Positions 62,586 to 64,000 of a DNA stretch of 64,000 bases are shown here, piece after piece. Below the pieces are notes generated by a model that ran no database searches, was not told where the DNA came from, and was given only the letters and a program-made list of their open reading frames with translations. The position numbers were made by a program, and so were the translations under genes. The DNA lies in assembly GCF_001039355.2 (NCBI RefSeq), contig NW_019774225.1, forward strand, positions 116,938 through 180,937. The letters run 5' to 3'. The stretch comes from Lingula anatina (taxonomy: Eukaryota; Brachiopoda; Lingulata; Lingulida; Lingulidae). How positions within the stretch are numbered: the first letter of the stretch is position 1; the number at the start of each line of letters is the position of its first letter.

Positions 62586-63506
62586 CACACACACTTGTCG
62601 CTACCTTTAAACTGCACTGCCAGTCTTTCTCCACTAGGATCCCATGCCATCGTCTGCACACAGCCCCCAAATCTAGAAGGCAACAAATCTAGAACATTAT
62701 AAAAATATATGACTTGGAACTTACACACTTTCTCTTTGTCCCCCAAAAATGACCAATATATATATATATATAGTGAAAGAAAATGTTATTGTACAGATTT
62801 CACTTTTTTGTCATCCTACTTTCAGAAATTGATGAAAAAAAAAAAAAAAAAAAACATTCCAAAGAGGTACAACATGTACCTTTGAGGTCCATCCTCATTT
62901 TCTAACTCCACCACTGATAGGTCAACTGAGTTCACAGCCACCTTGGACCCACCAATTGAATGATCTGTTTCATCCAAGGTTGAGGTGAATTTCAAGAGAT
63001 ATATCACAGGCTCCTCTTTGGTGGCAAACAGCAGTACAGTGCCATCAGGACTCCAACAAGCAGCCTGAAGAATGCATGCAATCAACGTTGTGTTAGACTT
63101 GACATATATTATTTTTCTGGTTTTCTAATATCACTCTACAGAGTATGATTATGGTGGGGGGAGGGGGTTCTCCAGTGTTACTTTTAATTTGATAATAATA
63201 TAACTTCAAGCAGTATACAAACAGCCAATTTCAAGCCCAATAATTATATTGTTTTGTATTTGAGGCTGGTGGGTTTTGTAATGTGCGATATCTATGGCAT
63301 CACAGTGTAATGAGCTGTGCAACTTTAATATTTACACAATAGACCAGTTATTGTGTTAGGTGTGATGAATGCAATCTGGCAGCATTGTTTCTAGTGTGCT
63401 AGGTGAGAAATTTTAAATTTCAGTACAACTAACACACTCTCTCACCTGACACCTGCCTGTCAACTTGGTCCACTTCTCACAGCTCCATGTCTGTGTTTCC
63501 CAAACC
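61273..63506 (-). CDS. AAAS: Aladin, nuclear-pore WD-repeat protein, C-terminal part (5' end outside the window)
   Basis: Six minus-strand exons, each with AG/GT borders and matching phases: 63506-63446, 63064-62880, 62672-62605, 62146-62080, 61897-61810, 61413-61273. They encode the last 202 residues. Landmarks match vertebrate aladin: VWETQTWSCEKWTKLTGRCQ, then CWSPDGTVLLFATKEEPVIY, MAWDPSGERLAVQFKG, LFRTRVSPVFEIMPCG, and WSTGQVSFIPLFFLP. Aladin is a WD-repeat nucleoporin on the cytoplasmic face of the nuclear pore, anchored by NDC1; human mutations cause triple-A syndrome. The stop is TAA at 61275-61273 after THPGW. Intron sequence carries (CA)n and (TA)n tracts. Confidence 0.95.
62538..62594. 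repeat. (CA)n microsatellite in an AAAS intron
   Basis: (CA)n directly downstream (in gene sense) of the 62605 donor of AAAS; it makes the shadow frames seen on both strands. Confidence 0.95.
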
Positions 63507-64000
63507 CTAGCAAATATGAAAGATATTGACAAAAACCTGGAACAGTATATGTTTGACATTCCTATTGTCACTACATGCTAAAAACATGTTAACTAAGGAA
63601 TTAGGTATATTTACAAAAATATTAAACAAGGCAGCAAAGCTGTCAAATGTACAGACAAAAAGCAGGAAATAACAAAAAAGGCTACTGTCAATTCTGATGC
63701 AAAAATACATTATGTTAAGCTGCAAATTCAACATCAAATTTTTATTATGCTCAACAGGTAATACCAACGTAAGTTAAATGTGTAACAAGCATAAGGCTTC
63801 AGGCCCATGGGAGTTCAAGTTCACACTTTGAAAATGCATAACTTCCAGAAAAGGAAGCCAATTAGACTGCTTTTCCAACTCAGGCTGCATGTCGATTTTT
63901 GGAATCGATTACTCCTGAGAGTTTCATGACAACAGGCCTATCGGTTTTCCTTGAAATGTGTTTACAGTGTTGCATATATGTTGAAAAGTGAAAAAAAAAG
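63507..64000. other. AAAS intron (partial)
   Basis: Lies upstream of the first AAAS exon seen; no further exon is recognisable up to the window edge, so the rest of AAAS is to the right. Confidence 0.6.

Noticed and set aside
1-64000. tRNA, rRNA, CRISPR, operon or riboswitch signals
   Set aside because: None seen; the window is animal genomic DNA with spliced genes.

Overview
The window is animal nuclear DNA. Its genes are split by many short exons with GT-AG introns, and the spacers are AT-rich and full of microsatellites, foldback elements and small transposon relics. Domain content (CUB and FN3 ectodomains on a polycystin channel, ZU5-like and death domains, a THAP relic) and the many MITEs fit a marine invertebrate such as a cephalochordate, hemichordate, echinoderm or lophotrochozoan. 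I cannot fix the species from sequence alone. Two single N characters (10725 and 42274) mark assembly joins.

Layout. 1-12.1 kb: no gene seen; microsatellites, one small TIR element at 4.29 kb and a weak diverged tandem repeat at 7.9-8.4 kb. 12.7-45.8 kb, plus strand: one large gene of about 41 coding exons whose splice phases agree from first ATG to stop, predicting about 2631 residues. In order it has a signal peptide, FN3-like module, two CUB-like modules, a Thr-rich mucin segment, a GAIN-like region with a degenerate GPS, TM1, a PLAT domain, TM2-TM5, a polycystin/TRPP channel core (TM6-TM11 with the extracellular TOP domain), a charged helical segment, a ZU5/UPA-like region, and two C-terminal death domains. 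39.06-45.17 kb: a direct duplication of about 3 kb that copies the first death-domain exon; an N lies at the junction. 46-61 kb: intergenic, with a 180-bp palindrome, a possible orphan exon, a THAP-domain fossil, a decayed Ty3/gypsy retrotransposon and several MITEs. 61.27-63.51 kb, minus strand: the last six coding exons of AAAS (aladin, a nuclear-pore WD-repeat protein); the rest of that gene lies beyond the right edge. The large plus-strand gene and AAAS are tail-to-tail.

The main discovery candidate is the large gene: an 11-TM polycystin-1-like receptor-channel whose cytoplasmic tail ends in ZU5/UPA-like and tandem death domains. This would physically join an adhesion/mechanosensory-type receptor channel to a death-fold signalling module of the ankyrin/UNC5/PIDD kind. 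The architecture is read directly from a phase-consistent exon chain; its function is inference.
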